A stretch of DNA of 64,000 nt, taken from positions 358 through 64,357 of the forward strand of contig NZ_LMJJ01000015.1 of NCBI RefSeq assembly GCF_001429285.1, written 5' to 3'. Positions 17,475 to 27,733 of the stretch are shown piece after piece. The notes under the pieces are model-generated. The model searched no databases and was not told the DNA's origin. It was given only the letters and a program-made list of their open reading frames with translations. The stretch's first letter is position 1, and each line of letters starts with the position of its first letter. Made by a program: the position numbers and the translations under genes. The DNA comes from Ensifer sp. Root278 (GTDB taxonomy: Bacteria > Pseudomonadota > Alphaproteobacteria > Rhizobiales > Rhizobiaceae).

Positions 17475-19376
17475 TCAGGCTTCCTGCTCGATCCAGAAGG
17501 TATCGGTTTTGTAAACACCAAAATAGGACGTGGGATCGAAGCCGTAGAGCCCCGTTTCCGGCACATTCCGCAGCTTCTTCGCCACGAGGATCGGCTGTAG
17601 CGAGGCGTTGACGATACCGATCGAGAAGACCTGGTCTGTGTAGATCGACAGCATGCGGGTCCAAATCTCCGTGCGCTCGGCGTCTTCAGCCGAATGCCGC
17701 CAGCGTTGCAACAGCTCCGTCAGTTCGACAGCGGCAGGCAGATCCGGCGGCTGGCCCATTTCGCCATGGGACAGGTAGTTGAGCCCCCAGACCGGCCATT
17801 GCAGCTGGTCGTCGGCCGTCGGCGCCAGTTGCCCCGGGTTCATGCCCGGGGTCGGAACGCCGTTGTCGAGCCCGAACCACATCGACATGACGATCTCGCC
17901 GCCGACAGCACGGCTGCGGAACGTGTCGCGCTGCGAGGTGCGGATGAAAAGCGATATCCCGACCTTCTGCCAGTAGTCGGTGACGAGCTGCAGCACGTCC
18001 GTCTCGAGCGTGCTTTCGCCGGCCGTTTCCACGACGATTTGCGCGGCCCTGCCATCGGGCAGGACGCGAATGCCGTCACTGTCGCGTTGCGTCAGGCCCG
18101 CTTCGTCGAGCAGTGCATTGGCTTGAGCTGGATCGTGGGCCACCCAAGCGTTGGCGAACTCCGGACGGAACAGCGGGCTGTCCGGCAGAACCGTGTCGGC
18201 GCTCTCCTTGGTTAAGCCGTAGAAGACTGCCTTGTTGATCTCGGTGCGGTCGATGGCCAGCGAGAGCGCACGGCGAACCCGCACATCCTGCAGCAACGAC
18301 CGCCAGACCGTGTCGGAGCAGTTGAGGTTCGGCAACAGCGCCAGGCGCGAGCCTTGCGTCTTCTTCCACAGCAGTACCTTGACCGGGTACCGCTTCTCGG
18401 AATCCTTGAGGAAAGTATAGTCGACGAAGTCGATGCCCGTCGCCTGAAGGTCGCTTTCACCCGTGCCCGTCTTCGCCGGGATCAGCGCCGACGAGCTGAC
18501 GTTGAGCACGAACTTGTCGATATAGGGAAGCTGCAACCCGTTCTCGTCGACGCGGTGGAAGTAGGGGTTGCGCTCAAAGATGAACTGTTCGGCAGGAAGC
18601 GACGTCGTGTTGCGCCATGGATCGAGCGTCGGAAGCTCAGGATTCTCAGGGCGATAGGAGCGAGCCATGCGCATATGGAGCTGGCTCCACTTCTTAACGC
18701 GCTGCTCCTTCATCAAAGCCTTGAGCTTGTCTTCTTCCTGATATTTCTCGTGGAACTGCTTGAGATAGGCTGAAGGCACCGCCACCACCAGCGGCTGCGG
18801 TGCGGCGAGCTTCTGCAGGAAGTCCGGGTTCGGCGTCGACCAAGTATAGCGAATGGTTCGCTCGTCGATGACTTCGAACTTTCCGGCTTCGCCGTCCATC
18901 ACCAGCGCAGTCGGCAAACCGGCGGGGCTCAGCTTCTCGTTGTTGAGCACATCGTCCCAGCAATAGCGGAAGTCCTCGGTCGTCAGCGGTGTCCCGTCGG
19001 ACCACTTGTGCCCTTCTCTCAGGTGGAAGGTGAAGATGCGGTCCTCTACCGTCTCGTAGCTTTCGAGGACATCCGCTTCGAGCTTCAGCGTTTCATCATA
19101 GCCGACCAGTCGGGCATAGCCGTAGACGGTCATGAGCCGGATGTCCTTGGCACTGCCGATGATCATCGTCACGATACCGCCATGCTTGCCGGGCGTGCGC
19201 CCCAGCGCCGCAACGTTGATGACACGCGGCGTCTTGGGCAAGCGCTCGTTGACCGGCGGAAGCTTGCCGTCGGCAATCAGCTTTTCAAGAAACGCCGGTT
19301 CACTCCCAGCAGCCAGGAGCCGCACGGGAAATGCCACGGATGCAAGCAATGCCAGTACAGTTCGGCGGGTGATCAT
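17475..19376 (-). CDS. Family 5 extracellular solute-binding protein
   Basis: 633-residue periplasmic receptor. The N terminus [24 protein letters not shown] is a signal peptide with an RR pair that could be Tat- or Sec-directed. Family 5 features include [20 protein letters not shown] near 125 and [18 protein letters not shown] near 380. It captures a ligand and delivers it to the DppBC-type pair downstream. At 633 residues it is closer to YejA and to oligosaccharide-binding members than to DppA. The start overlaps the ATPase gene's stop by four bases. Confidence 0.9.
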   Translation of the reverse strand: MITRRTVLALLASVAFPVRLLAAGSEPAFLEKLIADGKLPPVNERLPKTPRVINVAALGRTPGKHGGIVTMIIGSAKDIRLMTVYGYARLVGYDETLKLEADVLESYETVEDRIFTFHLREGHKWSDGTPLTTEDFRYCWDDVLNNEKLSPAGLPTALVMDGEAGKFEVIDERTIRYTWSTPNPDFLQKLAAPQPLVVAVPSAYLKQFHEKYQEEDKLKALMKEQRVKKWSQLHMRMARSYRPENPELPTLDPWRNTTSLPAEQFIFERNPYFHRVDENGLQLPYIDKFVLNVSSSALIPAKTGTGESDLQATGIDFVDYTFLKDSEKRYPVKVLLWKKTQGSRLALLPNLNCSDTVWRSLLQDVRVRRALSLAIDRTEINKAVFYGLTKESADTVLPDSPLFRPEFANAWVAHDPAQANALLDEAGLTQRDSDGIRVLPDGRAAQIVVETAGESTLETDVLQLVTDYWQKVGISLFIRTSQRDTFRSRAVGGEIVMSMWFGLDNGVPTPGMNPGQLAPTADDQLQWPVWGLNYLSHGEMGQPPDLPAAVELTELLQRWRHSAEDAERTEIWTRMLSIYTDQVFSIGIVNASLQPILVAKKLRNVPETGLYGFDPTSYFGVYKTDTFWIEQEA

Positions 19377-21265
19377 GGCCGTAACTCCCTTGCATCCACG
19401 GACCGGCGCGCCAGCACGAAGTGGTCGCCACCGAGATCGGCGGGGATGAGCGTGTCGCCAGCGTCGTCGACGCGGAACTGCGGTCCCCAGCGCCGCATAT
19501 CCGATCCTTCGCTGTCCTTCAGCCTGTCAAAGTCGAGCGGCCGATCGAGATCCGGATAGGGAACGGCCGCCAACAGCGACTTGGTATAGGGATGAACCGG
19601 CTTGCGCATCAGCACCTCGCGCGGCGCAAGCTCGACGATGCGCCCGGCGCACATGACGGCAATGCGGTCCGCCATGTAATCCACGACCGCGAGGTTGTGC
19701 GAGATGAACAGACAGGTCAGTCCCAGTTCTTTCTGCAAATCCTTGAGAAGGTTGAGGATTTGCGCCTGAACGGAAACGTCGAGCGCCGATACCGGCTCGT
19801 CGCAGATCAGCAGTTCCGGCACCAGCGCCAAAGCGCGGGCAATGCCAATGCGTTGACGCTGCCCGCCCGAGAAACTGTGCGGATAGCGGTTGATGAAGCG
19901 CTGGTCGAGCCCGACGGCTTGCAGCAGTTCGCGCACGGTCTCGACGCGCGATTTGCCCGTTCCGCGCCCATGGATCTCCAGGGGCTCGCTGAGAATGTTC
20001 TTGACGGTCATGCGCGGGGAAAGCGACGAAACCGGGTCCTGAAACACCATCTGGATCTTCGACCGGAGCGCCTTCAGTTCGTCGCCTTGAGCCTTCAGCA
20101 CATCGACCGGACCTTCGCCGTTGTCGAAGGTCACCGAGCCGGTGTCCGGCGTTACCGCCCGCATCAGGATCTTGCTGACTGTCGTCTTGCCACAGCCGCT
20201 CTCGCCGACGAGGCCGAGGCATTCGCCGCGGCGGATATCAAAGCTGACATCGTCGACGGCGCGGTGATGAGAACTTTCGCCGCCACCAAACCAGGACGAT
20301 TTTCGCGTTCCATATGTCTTCGAGAGGTTACGGACGGACAGCAGCACCTGTGGGCCGGCGCGCCGGTTGGCCACCGAAGTCCCAAGCACTGACCCGGCCT
20401 TGACCGGCACTTCGCGCAGCGCCTTCAGCCGTTCGCCGGGCTTCATGTCGAAATGCGGAACGGCGGCCATCAGGCCCTTGAGATAGGGATGCTGCGGGTT
20501 GCGGAAGATGGCCTCGACAGGGCCAGCCTCGACGATCTGCCCATGATAGATCACCACAACCTCGTCGGCCATGTTGGCGACGACACCGAGGTCGTGGGTG
20601 ATCAGCAGCATTGCCATATTGAGCTTCACTTGAAGCTCGCGCAGAAGTTTAAGGATCTGGGCCTGTACGGTCACGTCGAGCGCAGTTGTCGGCTCGTCGG
20701 CGATCAAGAGGGCCGGTCGGCAGATCAGTGCCATCGCGATCATCGCGCGCTGGCGCATGCCGCCGGAAAGCTCGAACGGATACATTTCGTAGGCGCGCTT
20801 CGGCTTGGCAAAGCCAACATAGCCGAGCAGTTCCTCGGTCCGTGCCCGGCGTTCAGCCTTTTCCGCATCCGTGTGGATCTTCAGCACCTCGGAAATCTGG
20901 TTTCCGATCGTATGGAGCGGCGACAACGACGTCATCGGCTCCTGAAAGATCTTGCTGATACGCGTGCCGCGCAGGCTACGTATCTCATCACCTTCCCGCT
21001 CCAGCGAAAGCAGGTCGATGGGCTTTGCCGCCGTCGTGGGATCGTTGAACAGAATTTTGCCACCAACCCTGGCGACGTTGGGCAAGATGCCCATCACCGC
21101 CTGGCTGATTGCCGACTTGCCCGATCCCGACTCGCCAACGAGCGCCGTGACCTTGCCGGGCAAGATCCTGAAATTCGCATTATTGACGGCTTGAACTTCG
21201 CCGCCAAGCACCGAGAATGTGATCCGCAGACCTTCAACTCGAAGCAGGTCCGCCCCAGATGTCAT
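19373..21265 (-). CDS. Fused double ABC ATPase (DppD-DppF/YejF type)
   Basis: 630 residues with two complete ABC ATPase domains. Domain 1 has Walker [10 protein letters not shown], signature LSGGMRQRA and Walker [13 protein letters not shown]. Domain 2 has [24 protein letters not shown] and [12 protein letters not shown]. Each is followed by the oligopeptide-transporter C-terminal extension ([24 protein letters not shown]). It energises the importer encoded directly downstream and is the first gene of that operon. All catalytic residues are present, in contrast to the degenerate ABC protein at 7849-10551. Confidence 0.93.
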   Translation of the reverse strand: MTSGADLLRVEGLRITFSVLGGEVQAVNNANFRILPGKVTALVGESGSGKSAISQAVMGILPNVARVGGKILFNDPTTAAKPIDLLSLEREGDEIRSLRGTRISKIFQEPMTSLSPLHTIGNQISEVLKIHTDAEKAERRARTEELLGYVGFAKPKRAYEMYPFELSGGMRQRAMIAMALICRPALLIADEPTTALDVTVQAQILKLLRELQVKLNMAMLLITHDLGVVANMADEVVVIYHGQIVEAGPVEAIFRNPQHPYLKGLMAAVPHFDMKPGERLKALREVPVKAGSVLGTSVANRRAGPQVLLSVRNLSKTYGTRKSSWFGGGESSHHRAVDDVSFDIRRGECLGLVGESGCGKTTVSKILMRAVTPDTGSVTFDNGEGPVDVLKAQGDELKALRSKIQMVFQDPVSSLSPRMTVKNILSEPLEIHGRGTGKSRVETVRELLQAVGLDQRFINRYPHSFSGGQRQRIGIARALALVPELLICDEPVSALDVSVQAQILNLLKDLQKELGLTCLFISHNLAVVDYMADRIAVMCAGRIVELAPREVLMRKPVHPYTKSLLAAVPYPDLDRPLDFDRLKDSEGSDMRRWGPQFRVDDAGDTLIPADLGGDHFVLARRSVDARELRP

Positions 21266-21386
21266 AGCAGCACGCTTCCCTCATTGCTTTTTATCCGCCG
21301 CCTCTAAAAAAGACTAGCGCAGCTTCAGAGGGCTGTCCAGCATGGCCAACTGCAACCGGAGCATTGCCTCGTGCATCTTCAGTTGG

Positions 21387-22337
21387 TTAGAGCGCGGGGC
21401 ACGTCCCGCCCTTCAGCACGTCGGCGCAGTTCGGCGAGCGGCGGAAGTCGTCATAGAACAGCGTCCAGTCGGTCGTATCGGCAGCCCGATAGGGGCCGAA
21501 CTTGAAGTACTGATTCTTGCCGAGCCCCTTGTCGGCGTGGCCGACATGCCCCGCCACCGTGATGATCGGCTTGCCGTTGGCGAAGAGTTCGATGCGTCCC
21601 GTGCCACCGGCCCCCGGCAGCGTGTAGATCGCGAAGTCGATCCAGCCGGACTTCGGATCGGGCAGCGGATTGCCATGGTTGGTCACCTTGATGGCATCCG
21701 TGCAGGCGTTGAACAGACTGCCGTCTTCCGGTTTCCAGTTGCTGTCGGCGGCGACCAGCATACGCATCTGGTTGACGCTAGGCCGCCCCCACACCGGGAT
21801 CTCGCCAGGCCTGCAGTTCGCCGGCGTACCTTCCGGGCCGGATGAGAGCGGCGCCATGTAATTCGTCTCCACCGTGACGAAGAGTTTGCCCGCCTCGAGG
21901 CGCAAAGCAAGGAACGGACTGAAATCACCTTCGGCGCCGGGATCGATCTCACGCTTCCATTGGGCGATCAGATAACGATGATCCTCCTTCGGGACCGGAT
22001 CGGCGAACTTGACCGCGAAACCATACCAGACCCCCTGGTCGTAGGGCACGCGCAGCGCCGTCTTCTCCCAGATCTCGGCTCGCTCGCTACAACCGTCGAG
22101 GGAATCCGGACAGGTCGGAACGACGCTCAACTTGAGTGCGCCTTTGCCGGTGTGCGTCACCTGGTTTTGAAATTCCACCGTGCCCGCACTCTGCTCGAAG
22201 TTATCGCGATAGTAGAGCCCGCCTTCGGGTGCGAAATTCTGTCCCTCGAAGCCGTCTGACAGTTTGCTTTCCCACGGCTGCGCCATCGCGCCTCCGGCCA
22301 TGGTGATGCTGGCGGCGACAAACACGGCTCGGAACAT
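21387..22337 (-). CDS. Secreted polysaccharide lyase-like protein
   Basis: 316 residues with a signal peptide (MFRAVFVAASITMAGGAMAQ). The mature protein looks like the jelly-roll heparin-lyase-I/alginate-lyase-like family: GALKLSVVPTC, CSERAEIWEK, GVWYGFAVKFADPVPKEDHR, and the C-terminal IELFANGKPIITVAGHVGHAD and KFGPYR. It should act in the periplasm or outside on an acidic polysaccharide by beta-elimination; the substrate is not readable. It lies 121 bases upstream of the ABC importer operon on the same strand, so an import-degradation link is plausible but unproven. GGGGGGAAG supports the start. Confidence 0.75.
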   Translation of the reverse strand: MFRAVFVAASITMAGGAMAQPWESKLSDGFEGQNFAPEGGLYYRDNFEQSAGTVEFQNQVTHTGKGALKLSVVPTCPDSLDGCSERAEIWEKTALRVPYDQGVWYGFAVKFADPVPKEDHRYLIAQWKREIDPGAEGDFSPFLALRLEAGKLFVTVETNYMAPLSSGPEGTPANCRPGEIPVWGRPSVNQMRMLVAADSNWKPEDGSLFNACTDAIKVTNHGNPLPDPKSGWIDFAIYTLPGAGGTGRIELFANGKPIITVAGHVGHADKGLGKNQYFKFGPYRAADTTDWTLFYDDFRRSPNCADVLKGGTCPAL

Positions 22338-22345
22338 TCTTCCCC

Positions 22346-23695
22346 CTATTGAAGCATCTTGTCGATAAGGCCGCGCGGCGGCTGAAGCGGACGAGTATTG
22401 CGGTGAAGCAGCATGACATGTTCCGCCTCGGAAAGTCCATCCTGCAACACATCGTCGAAGCGCTCATCTGCTCTGGCAAGCAACGCTGCATCGTTGGGGT
22501 AGAGAATCGTGAATTTCTGCCGCACTCCGCGCAGTTTTTCCTGGCCGAGCGCCGTCCAATCTCCGCCGCAGTAATTGACGAAGGCCTCGCTGGCGACGAC
22601 GCTATGCGCATATTTCTTGGTGAGGTTCTGCAACCGCTGCACTTCGTTAACGGCCGAGCCGAAGGCGGAGAAGGTCAGCCGGTCGCGCAGCCCGACATTG
22701 CCGAACATCACGTTGCCGACATGCAGCCCGATGCCGTAGCCGATGGGATCGCGGGATTGCTTGCGCCGTTCGCCGTTCAGCATCTCCATCCGCGCCGTTG
22801 CTGCGCGCACGGCGGCAAAGGCCTCGCGGGCGGCAAATTCGGACGGTTCCTTATGGCGCCCACACGGATAGACGGCGATGAACCCGTCGCCGACGAAGCT
22901 CAGGATATGGCCGCCATTGCGATTGAAGGGCGCGGCGATCGCGTCGAAATAGGTGTTCAACGTCTCGATATAGGACTGCCGCCCCTCCTTCTCCGCCAGC
23001 ATCGTCGAGCGACGCATGTCGGCCATGACCAGGATCGCGCGCACGGTTTCGCCGTCGCCGCGGCGGACCTGGCCGCTCATCACGCGCCGGCCGGCACTGG
23101 AGCCGAGATAGGTGGTCAGCATATTGTCGGCGAGCTTTCCGAGCACCGCCATCTTCGCGGCGACCGCCAGGTGGTGTTGAAGCTTGAGCAACGCCCCGAT
23201 CACATCATCGGTGAAGCCGCCATGGCGGTCCGTCGTCCAGGATCCGACCATGCCATGCCCCGAATCGGCGCCGAGCGATTGCATGAAGGCCAGATAGTCC
23301 GTGGCGCCCATCTCCTTGAGATCGTCGAAGATCGGGAACTCGGACGGCGTATCCTGGTAAAGACGCCGCCGGACATGCTCGAGATTGTTGTTGAGCAGAT
23401 AGTAGTAGGGGCTCTGCAGGAAACGCTCGGGATTGAGCGCCAGCTCTTCGTGCCGAAGGCCGCTTACCTCGACGCCCTTGCCGCGGATCCAGGTAAAACC
23501 AAGCGCATCATAAAGCGGATGCAACATCGAAAAGGAGAGATGGACGCGCATCAGCGGCAGGCCGGCGGCAGCGAGCCGCTCGCAAAAGCCTTTGACGATC
23601 GTTTCCAGCGGCGCGTCGCTGAGCGACGTCCGCATAAGCCAGTCGGCAACCTTGTCGATGAGGATTTCGGATACGTTGTCGTTCGTCGGGGCCAT
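22346..23695 (-). CDS. Class III adenylate/guanylate cyclase
   Basis: 449 residues. The N-terminal 180 residues form a GAF-like or unknown sensory region with no membrane segment. The C-terminal class III cyclase domain has the two metal aspartates in VMADMRRST (Asp226) and FVGDGFIAVY (Asp270), and the helix VGNVMFGNVGLRDRLTFSAFG with the transition-state region. The lysine that usually precedes GDG and selects adenine is replaced (GGHILSFVGDG), so activity or base choice may differ. GAGGACGC before the ATG supports the start. The gene lies immediately upstream of the lyase-like gene (8-base gap) and may be co-transcribed with it. Confidence 0.88.
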   Translation of the reverse strand: MAPTNDNVSEILIDKVADWLMRTSLSDAPLETIVKGFCERLAAAGLPLMRVHLSFSMLHPLYDALGFTWIRGKGVEVSGLRHEELALNPERFLQSPYYYLLNNNLEHVRRRLYQDTPSEFPIFDDLKEMGATDYLAFMQSLGADSGHGMVGSWTTDRHGGFTDDVIGALLKLQHHLAVAAKMAVLGKLADNMLTTYLGSSAGRRVMSGQVRRGDGETVRAILVMADMRRSTMLAEKEGRQSYIETLNTYFDAIAAPFNRNGGHILSFVGDGFIAVYPCGRHKEPSEFAAREAFAAVRAATARMEMLNGERRKQSRDPIGYGIGLHVGNVMFGNVGLRDRLTFSAFGSAVNEVQRLQNLTKKYAHSVVASEAFVNYCGGDWTALGQEKLRGVRQKFTILYPNDAALLARADERFDDVLQDGLSEAEHVMLLHRNTRPLQPPRGLIDKMLQ

Positions 23696-24021
23696 TTCGC
23701 GTCCTCACCATGACAGACCGTCCCGCGTCAGCATCCGGAGACGACGAACGCCCCGGCAAGTTGCCGGTCCATGTTCGCGGTGGATGATGATGAGCCGTGC
23801 CCGTTAAGAAAATGCTCCAACCGATTCCGGCGTCGATGACGTGCAGGCACCCGGAATGCGGCACTTATATGGTGCAGATATTGATGCCACCCGGCGATTT
23901 CCAGAGGCCGGGCAAAGTTTTTCTCGCATGATGTTTTGATAGAGAGCTCAAAGGCCTGTCCTTCGGCGTGACGCAGTGCCTCGCTTGACTTGGAGCTTGT
24001 TTCTCTCCAACAAACCACGAC
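23696..24021. other. Divergent intergenic region, 326 bases
   Basis: It lies between the cyclase (minus) and the nucleotide-sugar dehydrogenase (plus) starts and should hold both promoters. I see no terminator, repeat or convincing small gene. Confidence 0.4.
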
Positions 24022-25407
24022 ATGTTCGCGCGGCGCCACCCGTCTGCCCACGAGATCCGGAAAGCAAACTTGACCTCACCTCATTTCGAAAGCCTGCTCT
24101 CGTCCATCTCCGCCTCGAACGCCAAGGTCGGCGTCATCGGTCTCGGCTATGTCGGCCTGCCGCTCGCCATCGCCGCTGCTCGCGCGGGTTTTGCCGTCAT
24201 TGGATTCGACATCGACCCCACCAAGATCGTCGCGCTCGACGCGGGCAAGTCCTACATCGCCGCCGTATCGGACGCCGCGCTCGCGAAACAGAGCGGTGCC
24301 GGCCGCTTCCGCTCGACGACGGACTTTCAAAAGCTGGCGGACTGCGACGTCATCATCATCTGCGTGCCGACGCCGCTTACCAAGCACCGCGACCCGGATC
24401 TTTCCTTCGTCGAAAAGACGTCACGCGCGATCGCGGCGACCCTCAGGCCTGCACAACTCGTCGTCCTGGAATCGACCACCTATCCCGGGACGACCGACGG
24501 CGTCGTGCGCACCATCCTCGAGGAAACCGGGCTCAAATCCGGCAGCGACTTCTTCGTCGGCTTTTCGCCGGAACGTGAGGATCCCGGCAATCCGACCTAC
24601 GAAACGGTCAGCATTCCAAAGGTCGTCGCCGGCGATGGACCGCAGGCTTCGGCCTTGATGGAACGGTTCTATGCAGCCGTGGTGAAAACCGTCGTGCCGG
24701 TCTCCTCCAACGCCACGGCGGAGGCCGTGAAGCTCACCGAGAACATCTTCCGCTCGGTCAACATCGCCCTCGTTAACGAATTGAAGATCGTCTACGAGGC
24801 CATGGGCATCGACGTCTGGGAAGTGATCGAAGCGGCGAAGACCAAGCCGTTCGGCTACATGCCGTTCTACCCCGGACCGGGGCTTGGCGGCCACTGCATC
24901 CCGATCGACCCCTTCTACCTCACCTGGAAGTCGCGGGAATACGAGCTGCCGACGCGCTTCATCGAGCTTGCCGGCGAGATCAACTCGGCCATGCCGCGCC
25001 ATGTGGTCAGCCGCCTCGCCGAGGCACTCGACCGCAAGGCTGGCAAGGCGCTCAGCCGTTCCAACGTCCTCGTCGTCGGCCTCGCCTACAAGAAGAATGT
25101 TCCGGATATTCGCGAAAGCCCGTCGCTGCGCCTGATCGAGTTGATCGAAGAGCGCGGCGGACGCACTTCCTATCACGACCCCTACGTCGCCGAGATCCCA
25201 CCGACACGCGAACACGGTGCTTTGAAGGGCCGGCGATCGGTCACGCTCGACGCACAAACAGTCGCGACATTCGATGCCGTGCTGATTGCCACCGATCACG
25301 ACCAGGTGGATTACGCGGCCCTTGCCGCTTCCGCCTCGCTCATCGTCGATACGCGCAACGTGTTCTACCGCAACAGACTGACCGGCGAGCATATCGTCAA
25401 GGCTTAG
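24022..25407 (+). CDS. UDP-N-acetylhexosamine 6-dehydrogenase (nucleotide-sugar dehydrogenase)
   Basis: 461 residues of the UDP-glucose/GDP-mannose dehydrogenase family, closest in look to WbpA-type enzymes. The NAD-binding loop is VIGLGYVGLPLA at about 38-49, and the catalytic cysteine is Cys292 in GPGLGGHCIPIDPFYL. GLAYKKNVPDIRESPS marks the C-terminal UDP-binding domain. It oxidises the C6 hydroxyl of a UDP-sugar twice to give a UDP-uronic acid for an acidic glycan. No strong ribosome site precedes the ATG; a TTG at 24070 with CGGAAAG upstream is a possible true start. It stands alone on the plus strand but may supply the glycosyltransferases nearby. Confidence 0.9.
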   Translation: MFARRHPSAHEIRKANLTSPHFESLLSSISASNAKVGVIGLGYVGLPLAIAAARAGFAVIGFDIDPTKIVALDAGKSYIAAVSDAALAKQSGAGRFRSTTDFQKLADCDVIIICVPTPLTKHRDPDLSFVEKTSRAIAATLRPAQLVVLESTTYPGTTDGVVRTILEETGLKSGSDFFVGFSPEREDPGNPTYETVSIPKVVAGDGPQASALMERFYAAVVKTVVPVSSNATAEAVKLTENIFRSVNIALVNELKIVYEAMGIDVWEVIEAAKTKPFGYMPFYPGPGLGGHCIPIDPFYLTWKSREYELPTRFIELAGEINSAMPRHVVSRLAEALDRKAGKALSRSNVLVVGLAYKKNVPDIRESPSLRLIELIEERGGRTSYHDPYVAEIPPTREHGALKGRRSVTLDAQTVATFDAVLIATDHDQVDYAALAASASLIVDTRNVFYRNRLTGEHIVKA

Positions 25408-25455
25408 TCCGCCCGGCCCACCACGGCTGAAACAGGCGGCACTTGCGGCGTCTTG

Positions 25456-26625
25456 CTAGGCGGTGCTTACGCGCGCCAGCGCGGCCTTGAGCTTGCTTGC
25501 CGCCACCGCGTAGCCGCCCGACGCGCCGTCGACGAAATGCATGTGATCCCGTGTCATCGGCGTCGGCACGATGCATGTCATCAGCGCCGAATCCTGTTGA
25601 TGCAGGCCATAGTGCACGACATCTATGGCCTCTGCCTGCCTTAGCCTCGTCTCGATCCGTTCGAGCCGTTCAGTGCTGATGTCGATCGTCATTTTCAGCC
25701 CGTCGTCGAACTTGCGGAAATCCGTGTTGTCGGCGAGGTCGCGGCGGTAGCGGTTTGTGTCGAACGAGCCCAGATTCCAGCCCAGCCGGAGGCAAACAAA
25801 CAGAACCAGCGTCTGCACGGTGATGAAGCAACGGGGAAGAAAGCGCCGTCCTTTCGGCGCCACGGCCCGCGTCTCGGCTTCAATGCCCTTGAAGGAGAAC
25901 CGTGGCCTCGGCCCAAGTTCGGGAACAGGATGGCCATTGCGTTCTTCCTCGTCGGCCAATGCGACGATATCGGCGATCAACGCCTGAAACTCCGGCCCAT
26001 TGCCCTTCGGCCCCGGCACGGCGATGATCGAGGCAATGGCGCCGTGGCGGGACTCGATCGGGTTCCAGCGACAGGAAAGCCCGGTGAGGTCGGGCCGGCT
26101 GCCAGCCGCCGCGGCGCCGACGGGATAGCGTCCCGCCTTCATCTCCGCTTCGGCCCAACTGGCGCCGCCGCCCGCAAACATCGCGTAGGAAACCTCTTCG
26201 CTCGCCTTGAAGCGGGCGACGCGCATATCGAGGCCGTTGGCGCGGATATCGCTGACCGGCACCAGGGCGGCGCGCAATTCGAGCCCGAGTTCCTCAGCGA
26301 CCCAGGTCTTCACGGCGGCGAGTGCGTCGCGTGCGCGGTCCGTCATCGGCGCCGGCAGCGCGGCGAGCGCGCCGTCTCCCCCGAAAACAAAGGGCATCGA
26401 CTTTTCTTCGAGCGCGTTCATCAACGCCGAAATGACGCTGGCGCCTGCCATGTTCACAGTTTTGTAGCGGCCTTCGGCGATCGCGCCGGTGGAGTTGACG
26501 ATGTCGGCAACGGCGAGAAGCCAGCCGTCCGGCAGCGGACGATAATTCGCCTCGTCCGCGACCCCTTCGAACGCATCGAAGAGAGGTACGCTGTCATAGA
26601 ACCGCCCGTCTGCTGCCTCAACCAT
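25456..26625 (-). CDS. DUF3095 cyclase-like protein
   Basis: 389 residues from the ATG at 26625. A longer frame to 26916 runs into the region upstream and has a poor start. It fits the DUF3095 family, described as a divergent relative of class III cyclases: WLLAVADIVNSTGAI (Asp41) and FVFGGDGALAAL (Asp84) keep both metal-binding aspartates. The C-terminal half carries a hydrophobic stretch (CFITVQTLVLFVCLRLGWNL) and a conserved CIVPTPMTRDHMHFVDGASGGYA tail. Biochemical activity is not established for this family. It lies close to the class III cyclase at 22346, so this interval has two cyclase-like proteins. Confidence 0.8.
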   Translation of the reverse strand: MVEAADGRFYDSVPLFDAFEGVADEANYRPLPDGWLLAVADIVNSTGAIAEGRYKTVNMAGASVISALMNALEEKSMPFVFGGDGALAALPAPMTDRARDALAAVKTWVAEELGLELRAALVPVSDIRANGLDMRVARFKASEEVSYAMFAGGGASWAEAEMKAGRYPVGAAAAGSRPDLTGLSCRWNPIESRHGAIASIIAVPGPKGNGPEFQALIADIVALADEEERNGHPVPELGPRPRFSFKGIEAETRAVAPKGRRFLPRCFITVQTLVLFVCLRLGWNLGSFDTNRYRRDLADNTDFRKFDDGLKMTIDISTERLERIETRLRQAEAIDVVHYGLHQQDSALMTCIVPTPMTRDHMHFVDGASGGYAVAASKLKAALARVSTA

Positions 26626-26902
26626 GCGTGACCTGTTCCCTACGTTACTGCGTTCGATAAATAATCCACGTAACAGCGCAAGGAAAAGTTTCATGTGCTG
26701 TTGCGAAGGCCTCGCCATCGATCCGGCGCCCCCCGCTGAAATGCGGTTTCGTCGGACGATTTCCAACCGGGCGCTCTTGGCGACGCTAAGGTTACTTTCC
26801 AAATAATAACCCATGGCATTGCAGGGGTGTGGCCATTGTGCTTGTTTAACAGTCACACAAGGATCAAAATGGTCCGAGCGTGCGTAGTGAAGCCGAAACT
26901 GA

Positions 26903-27733
26903 ATGCGTGACGACAACTTTCGAGTGCGGTTCTGGGGCGTAAGAGGAAGTTTGCCGGTATCCGGCCAACAATACGTCGCCTATGGGGGAAATACATCCTG
27001 CATCGAGATTCGATGCGGCAAGGATGTATTGCTCTTCGATGCGGGGTCGGGGTTGCGCGAGGCCGGTTACTCGCTGATCGCCGAAGGCATCGACCAATTC
27101 GACCTTTTCTTCACCCACAGCCACTATGACCACATCATCGGCCTTCCCTATTTCAAGCCGATCTACAAGTGTCAGAACTCGGTACGCTTCTGGTCCGGCC
27201 ATCTGCACGGCACGATGACCACGAAGGAAATGATCCGCGACTTTATGCGCCCACCGTGGTTCCCAGTGGACCCGGATATCTGTCAGGCAAGCCTCGACGG
27301 CCTGGATTTCAAACCCGGTGACGTGCTGACGCCACGGGCGGGAATCACGGTCCGCACGGCAAGCCTCAGGCATCCGGGCGGCTGTGTCGGGTACCGCGTC
27401 GAATGGAACGGGCGCGCCGTCGCACTCGTCTACGACACCGAGCACGAGCCCGGCATTCTCGATCCCGCGGTTCTCGATCTGATCGCCGGCTGTGATCTGA
27501 TGGTCTACGACTGCACCTATCTCGAAAGCGAGATGGATCATTTTCAGGGCTTTGGGCACTCGACCGGCATGCATGGCGCCCGGCTGGCGATGGCCGCCGG
27601 TGTCAAGCATCTCGCCATGTTCCATCACGATCCGTCCCGCACCGACGAGGCGCTGGCCGCGATGGAACGCGACGTTCAGGCGACGTTCGCCGGCGCCTTT
27701 GCCGCCCGCGACGGACAGATCATCGAGCTGTAA
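26903..27733 (+). CDS. MBL-fold metallohydrolase
   Basis: 276 residues. The metal-binding motif THSHYDHIIGLPYF is present (His72, His74, Asp76, His77), together with FDAGSG, an RHPGG loop and a second-metal Asp in LVYDTEH, then GHSTGMHGA. The opening VRFWGVRGSLPVSG is typical of the RNase Z/phosphodiesterase-like MBL subgroup often coupled to cyclic-nucleotide signalling. The reaction is not certain. It could hydrolyse a phosphodiester or a lactone; location beside two cyclase-like genes is suggestive only. Its stop overlaps the end of the convergent deacetylase gene by 14 bases. Confidence 0.85.
   Translation: MRDDNFRVRFWGVRGSLPVSGQQYVAYGGNTSCIEIRCGKDVLLFDAGSGLREAGYSLIAEGIDQFDLFFTHSHYDHIIGLPYFKPIYKCQNSVRFWSGHLHGTMTTKEMIRDFMRPPWFPVDPDICQASLDGLDFKPGDVLTPRAGITVRTASLRHPGGCVGYRVEWNGRAVALVYDTEHEPGILDPAVLDLIAGCDLMVYDCTYLESEMDHFQGFGHSTGMHGARLAMAAGVKHLAMFHHDPSRTDEALAAMERDVQATFAGAFAARDGQIIEL

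Noticed and set aside
26640-26685. Further copies of the 18-bp element upstream of the DUF3095 gene
   Set aside because: Only scattered GTTACGT-like halves are present; the full element is absent.
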